Of a stretch of 11,956 nt of DNA, positions 1 to 6,768 are shown one piece after another. The stretch's first letter is position 1. Every line of letters starts with the position of its first letter. The notes under the pieces were generated by a model. It was given only the letters and a program-made list of their open reading frames with translations, made no database searches and had not been told where the DNA came from. Position numbers and translations under genes: made by a program. This DNA comes from JAFGSZ01 sp964492185 (GTDB lineage: Bacteria > Bacteroidota > Bacteroidia > Bacteroidales > UBA10428): the NCBI GenBank assembly GCA_964492185.1, contig CAZBJH010000111.1:1-11956 (forward strand), read 5' to 3'.

Positions 1-8
1 TCATTCTG

Positions 9-701
9 TTATAGTTTTTTAATCTTTTTTTCAAATCGTTTGATTGCCCGTTCAATGGCATTCCATCCCGAAGATGTAGAATGCTGATTAACAGTAGACT
101 GTGATTTATTCAGGCGTGTTGCAATTTCGGTTTCATTGAGATTGAGCAGCTTCAGAAAAATGATCTCACATTGCTTTGCAGTGCATTTTTGAAGTAAGGC
201 ATCAAGCAGGATCACAAGTGTATCTATTTCGTCATTGGTCTCATTATCCGGTGATGCAAAAAACAGTGTACGTTTAATGATGATCTTTTCCTTGTAATAT
301 GTTCCCTGTTCATCCAGTGTCCGGCCTGAAAAGTAGATGGCATCCCCGTCAATAATGCCTTTTTCCAGATCCAGCCTGCTGAGACTACCCAGTCCGATCG
401 CCAGCCGTATGCCATGTTGCAGGAAATAGGGGAACCGTTTATCATTAGGAATACCATGCTTTTTTGAATAAGCCAGTGATTTGAAATAGCTTTTAATCAG
501 CAGGGCGGTCCGGAGGGCATTTTCGGGTTGGGGCACATAACATTCAATAAAGTCACCCTTAAGGACCCGGGCATAAACTTTGAATTTCTGCTTCAATATG
601 TTCAGCAGTGAGCCAAGATCATGGTCGATCCTGGCCTTACCGGTTTCGTTCAAGCTGGTGGAGGCAATAATATCCCCTGATATTACAGCATGGTATTTCA
701 T
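9..701 (-). CDS. SatD-like protein: cyclase-like N-terminal domain plus C-terminal helix-turn-helix
   Basis: This 230-residue protein resembles the SatD family, which is often mislabelled as fumarate hydratase in Bacteroidota. The N-terminal two thirds have the layout of a class III nucleotidyl-cyclase fold: a first strand ending in ISGDII (D10), a KGDFIEC turn (D50), GIRLAIGLGSL (97-107) and DGDAIYFSGRTLDE (118-131). D10 and D50 sit where such cyclases bind metal. Residues about 171-225 form a sigma-region-4/LuxR-like helix-turn-helix with the core LNETEIATRLNKSQSTVNQH. Role inferred: a nucleotide-sensing or nucleotide-binding DNA-binding regulator; catalysis is not shown. The ATG at 701 is preceded by an A-rich leader without a Shine-Dalgarno sequence, and three inverted repeats lie 20-100 bp upstream, suggesting autoregulation. 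Four bases after the stop codon another minus-strand ATG occurs at 4-2, so a downstream operon partner may begin off the window. SatD genes are often paired with a DUF3307 membrane protein; that pairing cannot be tested here. Confidence 0.75.
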   Translation of the reverse strand: MKYHAVISGDIIASTSLNETGKARIDHDLGSLLNILKQKFKVYARVLKGDFIECYVPQPENALRTALLIKSYFKSLAYSKKHGIPNDKRFPYFLQHGIRLAIGLGSLSRLDLEKGIIDGDAIYFSGRTLDEQGTYYKEKIIIKRTLFFASPDNETNDEIDTLVILLDALLQKCTAKQCEIIFLKLLNLNETEIATRLNKSQSTVNQHSTSSGWNAIERAIKRFEKKIKKL

Positions 702-721
702 GTTCGTATTTTTCTTATATT

Positions 722-808
722 TTATCTTTTCCAGATACGATAAATGGCCTTTATCGGTATATAATACGATAATACATTTTTATCGGTTTAAGATACGATA
801 CGATATTA
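722..808. promoter_or_regulatory. Three-copy operator-like array (29-bp period) upstream of the satD-like gene
   Basis: Three imperfect 29-bp units (722-750, 751-779, 780-808) each carry an inverted repeat of the form TTATCG-N10-CGATAA. The copies are 722-743 (TTATCT...CGATAA), 751-772 (TTATCG...CGATAA, the best copy) and 780-801 (TTATCG...CGATAC). A further overlapping ATACGATA lies at 798-805. The near-perfect symmetry and equal spacing suggest binding sites for a dimeric regulator. The array ends 20 bp before the start codon of the minus-strand SatD-like gene, and is about 140 bp from the plus-strand gene at 948. The HTH protein encoded next door is the obvious candidate binder; that is inference. 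Confidence 0.65.
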
Positions 809-849
809 ATACAAATTTCTGAGAATATCAAAAGGTTTAACGAAATATT

Positions 850-882
850 ATCCTTAATAAATGCAAAGGATTTTATTAGGAT
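850..882. repeat. Small AT-rich inverted repeat in the divergent intergenic region
   Basis: ATCCTT (850-855) and AAGGAT (866-871) are complementary with a 10-base loop. TCCTTAATAAA (851-861) is also nearly complementary to TTTTATTAGGA (872-882), giving two alternative foldings. No T-run typical of a terminator follows. It may be a regulator site or a chance feature of AT-rich DNA between the divergent genes. Confidence 0.25.
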
Positions 883-947
883 GAATTAAAACCCTTGCAC
901 TTAACTAACAATTAGTTGCTATATTGTGCTGACTATTAATCTATTTC

Positions 948-1253
948 GTGTTTTTCAGTAAACCCTGCCTAAACAAAAAGCAAAAATTTGAAGGAGAGGT
1001 CAATAAGCGCGTTAGGCGCTTTATCGCAAATAATTGTGAGGACCTGGAATGGCTCGTGAGGCATTATGCTGCATCTGAACGTGCCGGCTGGCCGGTAACT
1101 GCACTGCCGGCCGGTTCCGTGCGGAATTTGAAAGAAGCCGGGGATATGATTTGCCGGCGGATGCAATATACAGATACCGAATATATTCCCGCGATCATCA
1201 GAAATGAAATTTTACGATATTTACAGGAAAACAATAAGAGTACATTGAATTAA
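948..1253 (+). CDS. Hypothetical protein, 101 aa, GTG start
   Basis: I do not recognise this protein. The only sensible start is GTG at 948: there is an in-frame TGA at 930-932, and the first in-frame ATG is at residue 67. The product is basic at its N terminus (KKQKFEGEVNKRVRRF, about residues 11-26), followed by predicted helical segments (CEDLEWLVRHYAASERAGW, and a C-terminal helix IPAIIRNEILRYLQEN). It has no signal peptide or membrane segment, so it is probably cytoplasmic. Third-position G/C in the middle of the frame is higher than in the flanks, which supports real coding. It lies 67 bp before the lipoprotein gene and could be cotranscribed with it. A weak promoter-like pair (TTGCAC at 895, TATATTG at 920) precedes it. 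The function is unknown, and a purely spurious frame remains possible. Confidence 0.5.
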   Translation: MFFSKPCLNKKQKFEGEVNKRVRRFIANNCEDLEWLVRHYAASERAGWPVTALPAGSVRNLKEAGDMICRRMQYTDTEYIPAIIRNEILRYLQENNKSTLN

Positions 1254-1320
1254 GGATCATTTCGTATGCATTTGTATGCAATGATGAGCCTTTCATAATA
1301 ATAACCAAAAACCCGAAAAA

Positions 1321-2454
1321 ATGAAAGCAACAATAATGATGAAGCCCGTATGGCCCGTTCTCTTTTTTTTTCTTCTCCTCTCAGGATGCCTGGAATATAC
1401 AGTGACAACACGTGTTCAACCCGACGGATCACTGGAAAGGGTCTTTACGGTAAGAGGTGATTCTTCCGATATTTTTGACGGTTCAATGATGGTTCCCCCC
1501 GATACTTCATGGACCATCACCACAAAATGGGAAGAGGTGATGAAGGAGGATTCCACGATGGATAAACAGTTTGTTTATACCGCGCGAAAACATTTCGCGG
1601 ATGCGGCCATGCTGAACAATGAGATCCATTCGGATTCGGCAGTTGTTCTGCATGTTAATCCCTTTGTCCGCATAAAAAAGCGTTTTCGCTGGTTCTACAC
1701 GTTTATTCAGTATACCGAAACATACCCTGCCTGGTTTCCATTCCGGTCGGTACCCTATACCAAATATCTGACATCAGATGAAATGCAGGCTATGTTGCAG
1801 GAAGGCGAGGATACCTATGTTTTTTTACCCAAAGAAGATCGTTATACCCGGCGCGATGAAATAGATACAATCCCAGTGCTGTCACCTGAAGACAGTGCAC
1901 GGGCAGAAAAAAAGCTCAAAGATATTGAAATACGGTTCACAGAATGGCAGGTGGATAATATTCTGATCGACTTTAATGAAATCCTGATTGATGTGATGGA
2001 TTCATTGGGGATGGAGGCCGGTCTGAAATCCAGGTACCTGGAAATACAGGATACACTGAAAGGTGTCATCCTGACCAAGGACCCCGATAAACTGTCATCT
2101 GAGAAACTGGTACATATAACCACGGAACTGATGCAGGATACGGCATTGAACAGTATCTTTCCGGATTCTGCAGGACATTTTAAGCATTTTGACAGGAAGC
2201 TGGATAAGGAAGTTCCTTTCGATAACTATACGAATCATGTGGTTATGCCGGGACTGCTGATCGCGACCAATGCAGAAACAGTGTCAGGCAATAAAGCCAG
2301 CTGGGAATTCATGTACTTCCCTTTTTATGCGGATGACTATCATATGACCGCTGAATCGCGCATAATCAATAAGTGGGCGATCGTGCTTACAGGCATCATT
2401 GTCCTGGTCCTGCTGACCGGCCTGGTGATCAGCCTGGTAAAAAAACGCGCATAG
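1321..2454 (+). CDS. Predicted lipoprotein with C-terminal transmembrane anchor, function unknown
   Basis: This 377-residue protein begins with a lipoprotein signal: positive residues, a hydrophobic core (residues 9-20) and the lipobox L20-S21-G22-C23. Mature protein would therefore start at C23. The bulk (24-350) is hydrophilic and exported, with many aromatic residues, beginning LEYTVTTRVQPDGSLERVF and containing a charged helical stretch around 190-270. Residues 352-373 are a strongly hydrophobic segment followed by KKRA, a classic stop-transfer anchor. The protein would thus be held both by lipid and by a membrane helix. The order 'lipobox, beta-rich DGS segment, ATNAE...W segment, terminal helix' loosely recalls LppM/DUF3153-type proteins, but I would not assign it there. 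The ATG at 1321 follows an A-rich leader; in-frame ATGs at codons 6 and 7 are alternatives and would keep the signal intact. It follows the 101-aa gene by 67 bp. Confidence 0.8.
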   Translation: MKATIMMKPVWPVLFFFLLLSGCLEYTVTTRVQPDGSLERVFTVRGDSSDIFDGSMMVPPDTSWTITTKWEEVMKEDSTMDKQFVYTARKHFADAAMLNNEIHSDSAVVLHVNPFVRIKKRFRWFYTFIQYTETYPAWFPFRSVPYTKYLTSDEMQAMLQEGEDTYVFLPKEDRYTRRDEIDTIPVLSPEDSARAEKKLKDIEIRFTEWQVDNILIDFNEILIDVMDSLGMEAGLKSRYLEIQDTLKGVILTKDPDKLSSEKLVHITTELMQDTALNSIFPDSAGHFKHFDRKLDKEVPFDNYTNHVVMPGLLIATNAETVSGNKASWEFMYFPFYADDYHMTAESRIINKWAIVLTGIIVLVLLTGLVISLVKKRA

Positions 2455-2506
2455 CATCAGCGGCAGCATTTTTTGAAAACTTTTCCATGCTGTTGAACAA
2501 ACACTA

Positions 2507-2526
2507 TGAGTTTATTGACAGACTCA
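2507..2526 (+). repeat. Hairpin downstream of the lipoprotein gene
   Basis: TGAGTTT (2507-2513) pairs with AGACTCA (2520-2526), seven pairs including one G-T, around a six-base loop. No T-run follows it, so it is at best an attenuating or mRNA 3'-end structure rather than a standard intrinsic terminator. Confidence 0.3.
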
Positions 2527-2578
2527 GGGGAGTATAAATATTGGTCGAACTGCATGGGGAGTGGTTCGAAACAGCAGT

Positions 2579-2618
2579 CACTATAAGGTCAATAGACTTA
2601 GTGTTATAATTATTTTTT
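2579..2618 (+). terminator. Weak candidate terminator for the lipoprotein gene
   Basis: A bulged stem is possible: CAC 2579-2581 with GTG 2601-2603, TAA 2584-2586 with TTA 2598-2600, and GTC 2588-2590 with GAC 2595-2597, around the loop AATA. It is followed by the T-rich run 2604-2618 ending in TTTTTT. It lies 125 bp after the lipoprotein stop and runs into the end of the convergent DoxX gene. The bulges make it weak. Confidence 0.3.
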
Positions 2619-3065
2619 ACTGATCAGGTAATCAATGCTGATTTTTCCGCTGCCGTATACCATAAGGGCGAAAAGCATTAGAAAATAGTAAAGCGGGATT
2701 TCAAACCCGTTATTGGCTGCCGCGAAACCATTGCTCAGGTGTACACCGAAAATCGCTACCAGCATTACTATCATTAACGGAAATGCAATTATACGTGTCC
2801 CCAGGCCGAGAGTCAGCAAGATTACACCAAGTAATTCTGTTGCAGCTGTGAGGAAAACACTGACCGCGGGTACCGGCATATTCATACTAGTGAACCCCTG
2901 GATGGTGCCTTCCAGGTTTTGCCATTTGCTAATTGCCGGCTGGTAAAATCCATATGCCAGAATTAACCTGAAGAAAAGTACAGGCAGGTTTTTTAACCTG
3001 CTAACTGCAGAAGCGTAATTATTATATCTTCTTCTCATTTGTGTTTTATTTTGATTAATAACCAT
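2610..3065 (-). CDS. DoxX family integral membrane protein
   Basis: This 151-residue protein has four predicted membrane helices (about 27-44, 66-87, 91-110 and 122-138), the layout of the DoxX family. The family-typical features are the first-helix segment LFFRLILAYGFYQPAISKWQ, the GFTSMNMPVPAVS connection, TELLGVILLTLGLGTR leading from the second helix into the third, and a conserved His in the third helix (FGVHLSNGF). DoxX proteins sit in the cytoplasmic membrane; some are linked to quinone-dependent or thiol redox reactions, but no specific reaction can be assigned here. The ATG at 3065 gives a 26-residue basic N-terminal extension; ATG at codon 10 (MRRRYNN) is an alternative start. The gene stands alone on its strand, convergent with the lipoprotein gene and followed by none of its kind. 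No convincing promoter was found upstream. Confidence 0.85.
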   Translation of the reverse strand: MVINQNKTQMRRRYNNYASAVSRLKNLPVLFFRLILAYGFYQPAISKWQNLEGTIQGFTSMNMPVPAVSVFLTAATELLGVILLTLGLGTRIIAFPLMIVMLVAIFGVHLSNGFAAANNGFEIPLYYFLMLFALMVYGSGKISIDYLISKK

Positions 3066-3214
3066 ATAACATTAAACATATCAAATTGTTTATGCCTCAT
3101 CAGCTATAAAAGGGTGCTTAACCCGGATAAACGTAGGGGATTGAATTTATACATGCGGATCTTGCACCTGTTCGGAGAAGCCTTTGTCAGTTTTATACCG
3201 GGGTGGTAATACTT
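3066..3214. other. Intergenic stretch between doxX-like gene and MITE-like element
   Basis: This 149-bp piece is the left part of a 454-bp interval without a gene. I see no coding frame, tRNA or clear promoter. It contains only small hairpins such as GGGT...ACCC near 3113-3125. It should include the DoxX gene's promoter, which I could not place; TAAACATA at 3073-3080 is a poor minus-strand -7 match. Its last four bases (ACTT, 3211-3214) are the left copy of the direct repeat flanking the neighbouring element. Confidence 0.5.
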
Positions 3215-3230
3215 AGTGTCTGCCTATAAA
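3215..3230 (+). repeat. Left terminal inverted repeat of MITE-like element
   Basis: AGTGTCTGCCTATAAA; matches the reverse complement of 3433-3448 at 14 of 16 positions. A related subterminal motif, GTGTCTGTTCAGAAG, recurs in the same orientation at 3256-3270 and may be an additional transposase contact. Confidence 0.7.
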
Positions 3231-3309
3231 CCCGGCAAAATGTTACATCGGTCATGTGTCTGTTCAGAAGTTTCAATTTGCAAGGCTTGCACAGTCCGGA
3301 AATGTGAGA

Positions 3310-3332
3310 GCCACAAGTCACAGACTTGCGGC
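3310..3332. repeat. Internal hairpin 1 of the MITE-like element
   Basis: CAAGTC (3314-3319) pairs with GACTTG (3323-3328) around the loop ACA. The stem extends past one A-C mismatch through GCC (3310-3312) and GGC (3330-3332). Confidence 0.7.
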
Positions 3333-3344
3333 ATATGGGAGCTC

Positions 3345-3366
3345 GCGCGCGTTTGTTAACGCGTGC
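3345..3366. repeat. Internal hairpin 2 of the MITE-like element (CG-rich)
   Basis: GCGCGCGTT (3345-3353) pairs with AACGCGTGC (3358-3366), nine pairs with one G-T, around the tetraloop TGTT. A smaller hairpin, TTTAC/GTAAA, follows at 3379-3393. Confidence 0.7.
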
Positions 3367-3432
3367 ACATGATGGGGGTTTACGTGTTGTAAATGAGCAA
3401 TTTCCGGACAAGCCTAACGCGGCAAATGGGAC

Positions 3433-3448
3433 TTTATGGACAGACACT
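3433..3448 (-). repeat. Right terminal inverted repeat of MITE-like element
   Basis: Read on the minus strand this is AGTGTCTGTCCATAAA, the partner of 3215-3230. The bases immediately outside (3449-3452, ACTT) repeat the four bases outside the left end. Confidence 0.7.
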
Positions 3449-3463
3449 ACTTATTAACAAGCC

Positions 3464-3494
3464 TTTTTTATTTGTATTTCATGTGCTACTTTTA
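3464..3494 (+). promoter_or_regulatory. Weak candidate promoter for the addA operon
   Basis: TACTTTTA (3487-3494) matches the Bacteroidota -7 element TAnnTTTG except at its last base. It is 19 bases after TTTT (3464-3467), a one-off match to the -33 TTTG. It would start transcription near 3501, leaving a short purine-rich leader (AGAAGAAAAAGAA) before the ATG at 3520. It lies just outside the right end of the MITE-like element, so sequences further upstream have been replaced by the insertion. Confidence 0.25.
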
Positions 3495-3519
3495 CTGAAA
3501 CAGAAGAAAAAGAACTTTC

Positions 3520-6500
3520 ATGGGAAACCTGAAAATAATAACAGCATCTGCCGGCTCGGGTAAAACCTACCGTTTAACCGGCGAGTATCTGAAACTGCTT
3601 TTTAAAGAATATGAAAATTTTCATCATATTCTTGCTGTTACATTCACCAATAAGGCAACCGGGGAGATGAAATCGAGAATAATCGAAAAGCTTTTTCTGT
3701 TGTCTGAAAACAAAAGTCCGGATTACGTTGATTTTTTAATGAGATCTACCGGGCTAACTGAGATACAGTTACGCGATAAAGCCGGAACGATTCTTTATCA
3801 CCTATTGCATAATTTTTCACATTTCCATGTTGGAACTATAGATAGTTTTTTTCAGAGGGTATTGCGTGCTTTCTTAAAGGAGATAGGTATACAAACCGGT
3901 TTTTCCCTTGAGCTTGATGATCAGATGATACTGGAATATGCAGTTGAGGAATTGCTTGACAGGCTTGATACAAACAATGAACTGAGGGGATGGCTGATCA
4001 ATATGGCATCTGCAAAGATTGAAGAAGGTAAAAGCTGGAACATTAAAAACGATCTACTATCTCTTGGTAATGAGGTTTTTAAGGAGAAATTTAAATCACA
4101 TGGTGAAGTACTTGTCAGCTTATTAAAAGATAAAAATTTTTTAAATCATTATCGTTCCTCACTTGCTAAAATTACTATTGCTTTTGAAAGCAGGCTAAAG
4201 CAAATATCACGGGAGGCATTACATATGATGCGTGAACAGCATATGGAAGTGACTGATTTTTCGTATGGTCATAGCGGGGCAGCAGGTTATTTTGAAAAGA
4301 TCCTGAATGACCGCTTCGATCCGCCTGGTGCCAGGGTATTGGCTGCTGTCAATGATCCAGGTAAGCTTATCACAACTTCGAGTGATAAAAGAGCGGTACT
4401 GGACGAACTGATCCATGGAGGATTGCATAATCTGCTGTCAGATCTTGTTGAGCATTATCAAAGAAACCATGTAAAATACCATACGGCAAAGATCATTCTG
4501 AGCAACCTTTACGCGCTTGGAATATTATCCGATATTACAGAAGAGATCAATGAATACACATACGATAATAATATTCTTTTACTTTCCGAAGCAAGTCGTC
4601 TGATCAACAGGATAATCGATAATAACGATACTCCCTTTATTTATGAAAAGGTTGGGAATACCTTTAATCATTTTATGATCGATGAGTTCCAGGATACTTC
4701 CCGTTTTCAGTGGGAGAACTTTAAGCCATTGATCAGTAACAGCTTATCACAGGGACATGATAATCTGATTGTCGGGGATGTCAAGCAATCCATTTACAGA
4801 TGGAGGAACAGTAACTGGGAGATCCTTGCACGTCAGGCAGAAGAGGATTTTAAATATGCACCGGTAGTGAAGGAATCACTTTTGGATAACTGGAGGAGTA
4901 AGCCGGGGATAATTGCATTTAACAACACCTTGTTTTCCGAAGCCCCGGGGTTGTTGCACGATCATTATAATAATGAGCTTAATAATGAGGGCAAAGTGAC
5001 CTTCCCGGAGTTTAATATCAATCATCTATATACTGATGTTTACCAGCATTATCCTAAGGAAGAAACAAGGGATAGGGGTTATGTGCGATTTAAATTTTTA
5101 CCTGATCCAGGGGATGCTGAACAGGATGATCCGGTAAAGACCGAATTGCTCAATACGCTTGACGGGCTGGTAAAAAAGGGCTATGCTCCCAGGGATATAG
5201 CCATACTGGTCAGGACGAAAAAAGAAGGTAAAGACCTGGCGGATTATATACTTGATTATAATCAGGCAGCACGTTCGGAGGGTAAACAGGTATTTGAGAT
5301 AATTTCAGACGAATCTCTTTTCCTGGAGCACTCGTCGGCTGTTAATTTCATTATTGCTGTATTCAGGCATATTGTTTATCCGTCGGATGATCTTAACAAT
5401 GCATTCTTACTGAATGAATACATTACATATATTGATCAGGGTGCACGGAGTGACAATGATATGTTCATAAGCATAAAGGATTCTGCTGACGGAATTCCTT
5501 ATAAGCGTTTTCCGGCGGGATTTAAATCCCTGCTCGATGAGTTAAGAAATGTACCCGTCTACGAGATGGCTGAGAAGCTGATCACCTTTTTTGCCCTGAA
5601 TGATCTTCAGGGTGAATTGCCATACATACAGGCATTTCAGGATGTAATGCTCGACTATACTCAACGAAGCAGATCCGATATTTATTCATTTCTCAATTAT
5701 TGGGAAGAGAGGGGACGGATAAGTTCCGTCGGCCTTCATGAAGTAAAGGAAGCTATACGGATCCTGACTATTCATAAATCAAAAGGATTGCAGTTTGACG
5801 CGGTTATTGTTCCGCGCTGCAGCTGGAAAACCGAAGGTAATAATGCTTCAGGCACGATCATATGGTGCGGGACCAGGGAATCGCCCTTCAATCAGATCCC
5901 CGTCGTTCCTGTGAAGTATTCATCCGGTTTAAAGAATACTCTGTTCAGGGATGATTATTTTAATGAAAAGCTGAAGAACTATGTGGATAACCTGAATCTT
6001 TTATATGTTGCATTTACACGTGCTAAAAGTGTCCTTATTGCTTTTGGAAAGTCAGATGCTTTAAAAGGAGAGCAAAAATATTCAAGGGTTGATGAAATTA
6101 TCGCTTCTGTTTTTACCCGTGATACCGGGCACCCTGATACAGACCTGTCTATCAACCTGAACACCCGGTTTGATCCTGAGAAGACGACTTTTGAATATGG
6201 CAGTATGGCCCGTTCTGCCACTACTTATAAGGAAACTGTTACACGTTATAATTGGTTATATCCAAGCCGGGATTCCATTGATAATATTCTCTTTGTCCGT
6301 TACGGGGAGGATTATTTTTCTTCTTCCGGCAGGACGGATCATAGTCCTGTTAACCATGGTAAGGTAATGCATGAGATATTCCAGTGCATTAAAACAAAAG
6401 ATGATATAACCGAAGCTGTTCGGAAAGTGTATCGTGACGGGAAGATAGGCCATTCAGAAATTGAGGCCATCACGGGTAAGATCCACGAACTGATTTCTGA

Positions 6501-6768
6501 TGAAAGAATAGCAGGTTGGTTCAGCGGCGAATGGCAGGTAATGAATGAACGGGATATTCTTCACCCCTCGGGAGAAGTCAGGCGGCCTGACAGAGTTATG
6601 ATCAGGGACGATAAGGTGGTAGTTGTGGATTTTAAATTTGGGAAGAAAATTGTGGAAGCGCATAAGCAACAGTTGAAAGGCTATATGAAATTTATTCAGG
6701 AAATGGGGCATACAGCCTGCAGCGGGTATATCTGGTATTTCACACTTAACAAAATGGAGAAAGTATAA
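3520..6768 (+). CDS. addA: AddA-type UvrD/RecB-like helicase-nuclease
   Basis: This 1082-residue protein is the helicase-nuclease subunit of an AddAB-type enzyme, which unwinds and resects double-strand DNA ends in the cytoplasm to load RecA. All superfamily 1A helicase motifs are visible: Walker A ASAGSGKT (9-16), motif Ia VTFTNKA (40-46), motif II DEFQDT (388-393), motif III GDVKQSIYRWR (419-428 or so), motif IV NWRSKPG (from 457), motif V IHKSKGLQFD (from 751) and motif VI YVAFTRAK (829-836). The C terminus carries a RecB-family nuclease: H951 in KVMHEIF, D1024 in RPDR, then D1037-F-K1039 in VVDFKFG, and a QLKGYM helix. No key residue is missing, and the length fits the family. The stop codon overlaps the next start in TAATG, so translation is probably coupled. 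Other UvrD/RecB-like names are possible, but the AddB-like gene downstream supports AddA. Confidence 0.9.
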   Translation: MGNLKIITASAGSGKTYRLTGEYLKLLFKEYENFHHILAVTFTNKATGEMKSRIIEKLFLLSENKSPDYVDFLMRSTGLTEIQLRDKAGTILYHLLHNFSHFHVGTIDSFFQRVLRAFLKEIGIQTGFSLELDDQMILEYAVEELLDRLDTNNELRGWLINMASAKIEEGKSWNIKNDLLSLGNEVFKEKFKSHGEVLVSLLKDKNFLNHYRSSLAKITIAFESRLKQISREALHMMREQHMEVTDFSYGHSGAAGYFEKILNDRFDPPGARVLAAVNDPGKLITTSSDKRAVLDELIHGGLHNLLSDLVEHYQRNHVKYHTAKIILSNLYALGILSDITEEINEYTYDNNILLLSEASRLINRIIDNNDTPFIYEKVGNTFNHFMIDEFQDTSRFQWENFKPLISNSLSQGHDNLIVGDVKQSIYRWRNSNWEILARQAEEDFKYAPVVKESLLDNWRSKPGIIAFNNTLFSEAPGLLHDHYNNELNNEGKVTFPEFNINHLYTDVYQHYPKEETRDRGYVRFKFLPDPGDAEQDDPVKTELLNTLDGLVKKGYAPRDIAILVRTKKEGKDLADYILDYNQAARSEGKQVFEIISDESLFLEHSSAVNFIIAVFRHIVYPSDDLNNAFLLNEYITYIDQGARSDNDMFISIKDSADGIPYKRFPAGFKSLLDELRNVPVYEMAEKLITFFALNDLQGELPYIQAFQDVMLDYTQRSRSDIYSFLNYWEERGRISSVGLHEVKEAIRILTIHKSKGLQFDAVIVPRCSWKTEGNNASGTIIWCGTRESPFNQIPVVPVKYSSGLKNTLFRDDYFNEKLKNYVDNLNLLYVAFTRAKSVLIAFGKSDALKGEQKYSRVDEIIASVFTRDTGHPDTDLSINLNTRFDPEKTTFEYGSMARSATTYKETVTRYNWLYPSRDSIDNILFVRYGEDYFSSSGRTDHSPVNHGKVMHEIFQCIKTKDDITEAVRKVYRDGKIGHSEIEAITGKIHELISDERIAGWFSGEWQVMNERDILHPSGEVRRPDRVMIRDDKVVVVDFKFGKKIVEAHKQQLKGYMKFIQEMGHTACSGYIWYFTLNKMEKV

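Larger units (their letters stand above)
3283..3415. repeat. Long internal inverted repeat within the MITE-like element
   Basis: AGGCTTG (3283-3289) and GTCCGGAAAT (3294-3303) on the left are exactly complementary to CAAGCCT (3409-3415) and ATTTCCGGAC (3400-3409) on the right. The left arm carries a four-base insertion, CACA. The arms enclose three smaller hairpins, so the whole interior can fold into a branched or cruciform structure. Confidence 0.7.
3215..3448. mobile_element. MITE-like non-autonomous insertion, 234 bp
   Basis: The ends form a terminal inverted repeat of consensus AGTGTCTGYCYATAAA, 14 of 16 positions identical (3215-3230 and, inverted, 3433-3448). Identical 4-bp direct repeats ACTT flank it (3211-3214 and 3449-3452), as expected of a target-site duplication. 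If the ends are instead read as GTGTCTG, the flanking duplication would be TA, as for IS630/Tc1-type transposition. The inside has no transposase and no credible gene; it is filled with inverted repeats and hairpins, and its G+C-rich CGCG core differs from the surroundings. These are the marks of a miniature inverted-repeat element mobilised in trans by a full-length insertion sequence elsewhere in the genome. The family cannot be named from sequence alone. It lies 71 bp upstream of the addA-like gene. Confidence 0.7.

Noticed and set aside
722..808. The 29-bp repeats as a CRISPR remnant
   Set aside because: The units are adjacent with no spacers, AT-rich and internally symmetric, which fits operators better.
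580..822. 80-residue plus-strand open frame overlapping the satD-like start
   Set aside because: It runs antisense through the SatD N terminus and the operator array; its phenylalanine-rich translation reflects AT-rich DNA.
2455..2609. Small RNA or tRNA between the lipoprotein and doxX genes
   Set aside because: Only weak hairpins are present; no cloverleaf and no promoter-like sequence was found.
3193..3447. 84-residue minus-strand open frame across the 3.2-3.4 kb interval
   Set aside because: It coincides almost exactly with the MITE-like element and its end lies in the right terminal repeat; its content follows the inverted repeats and hairpins, not a protein-like pattern.
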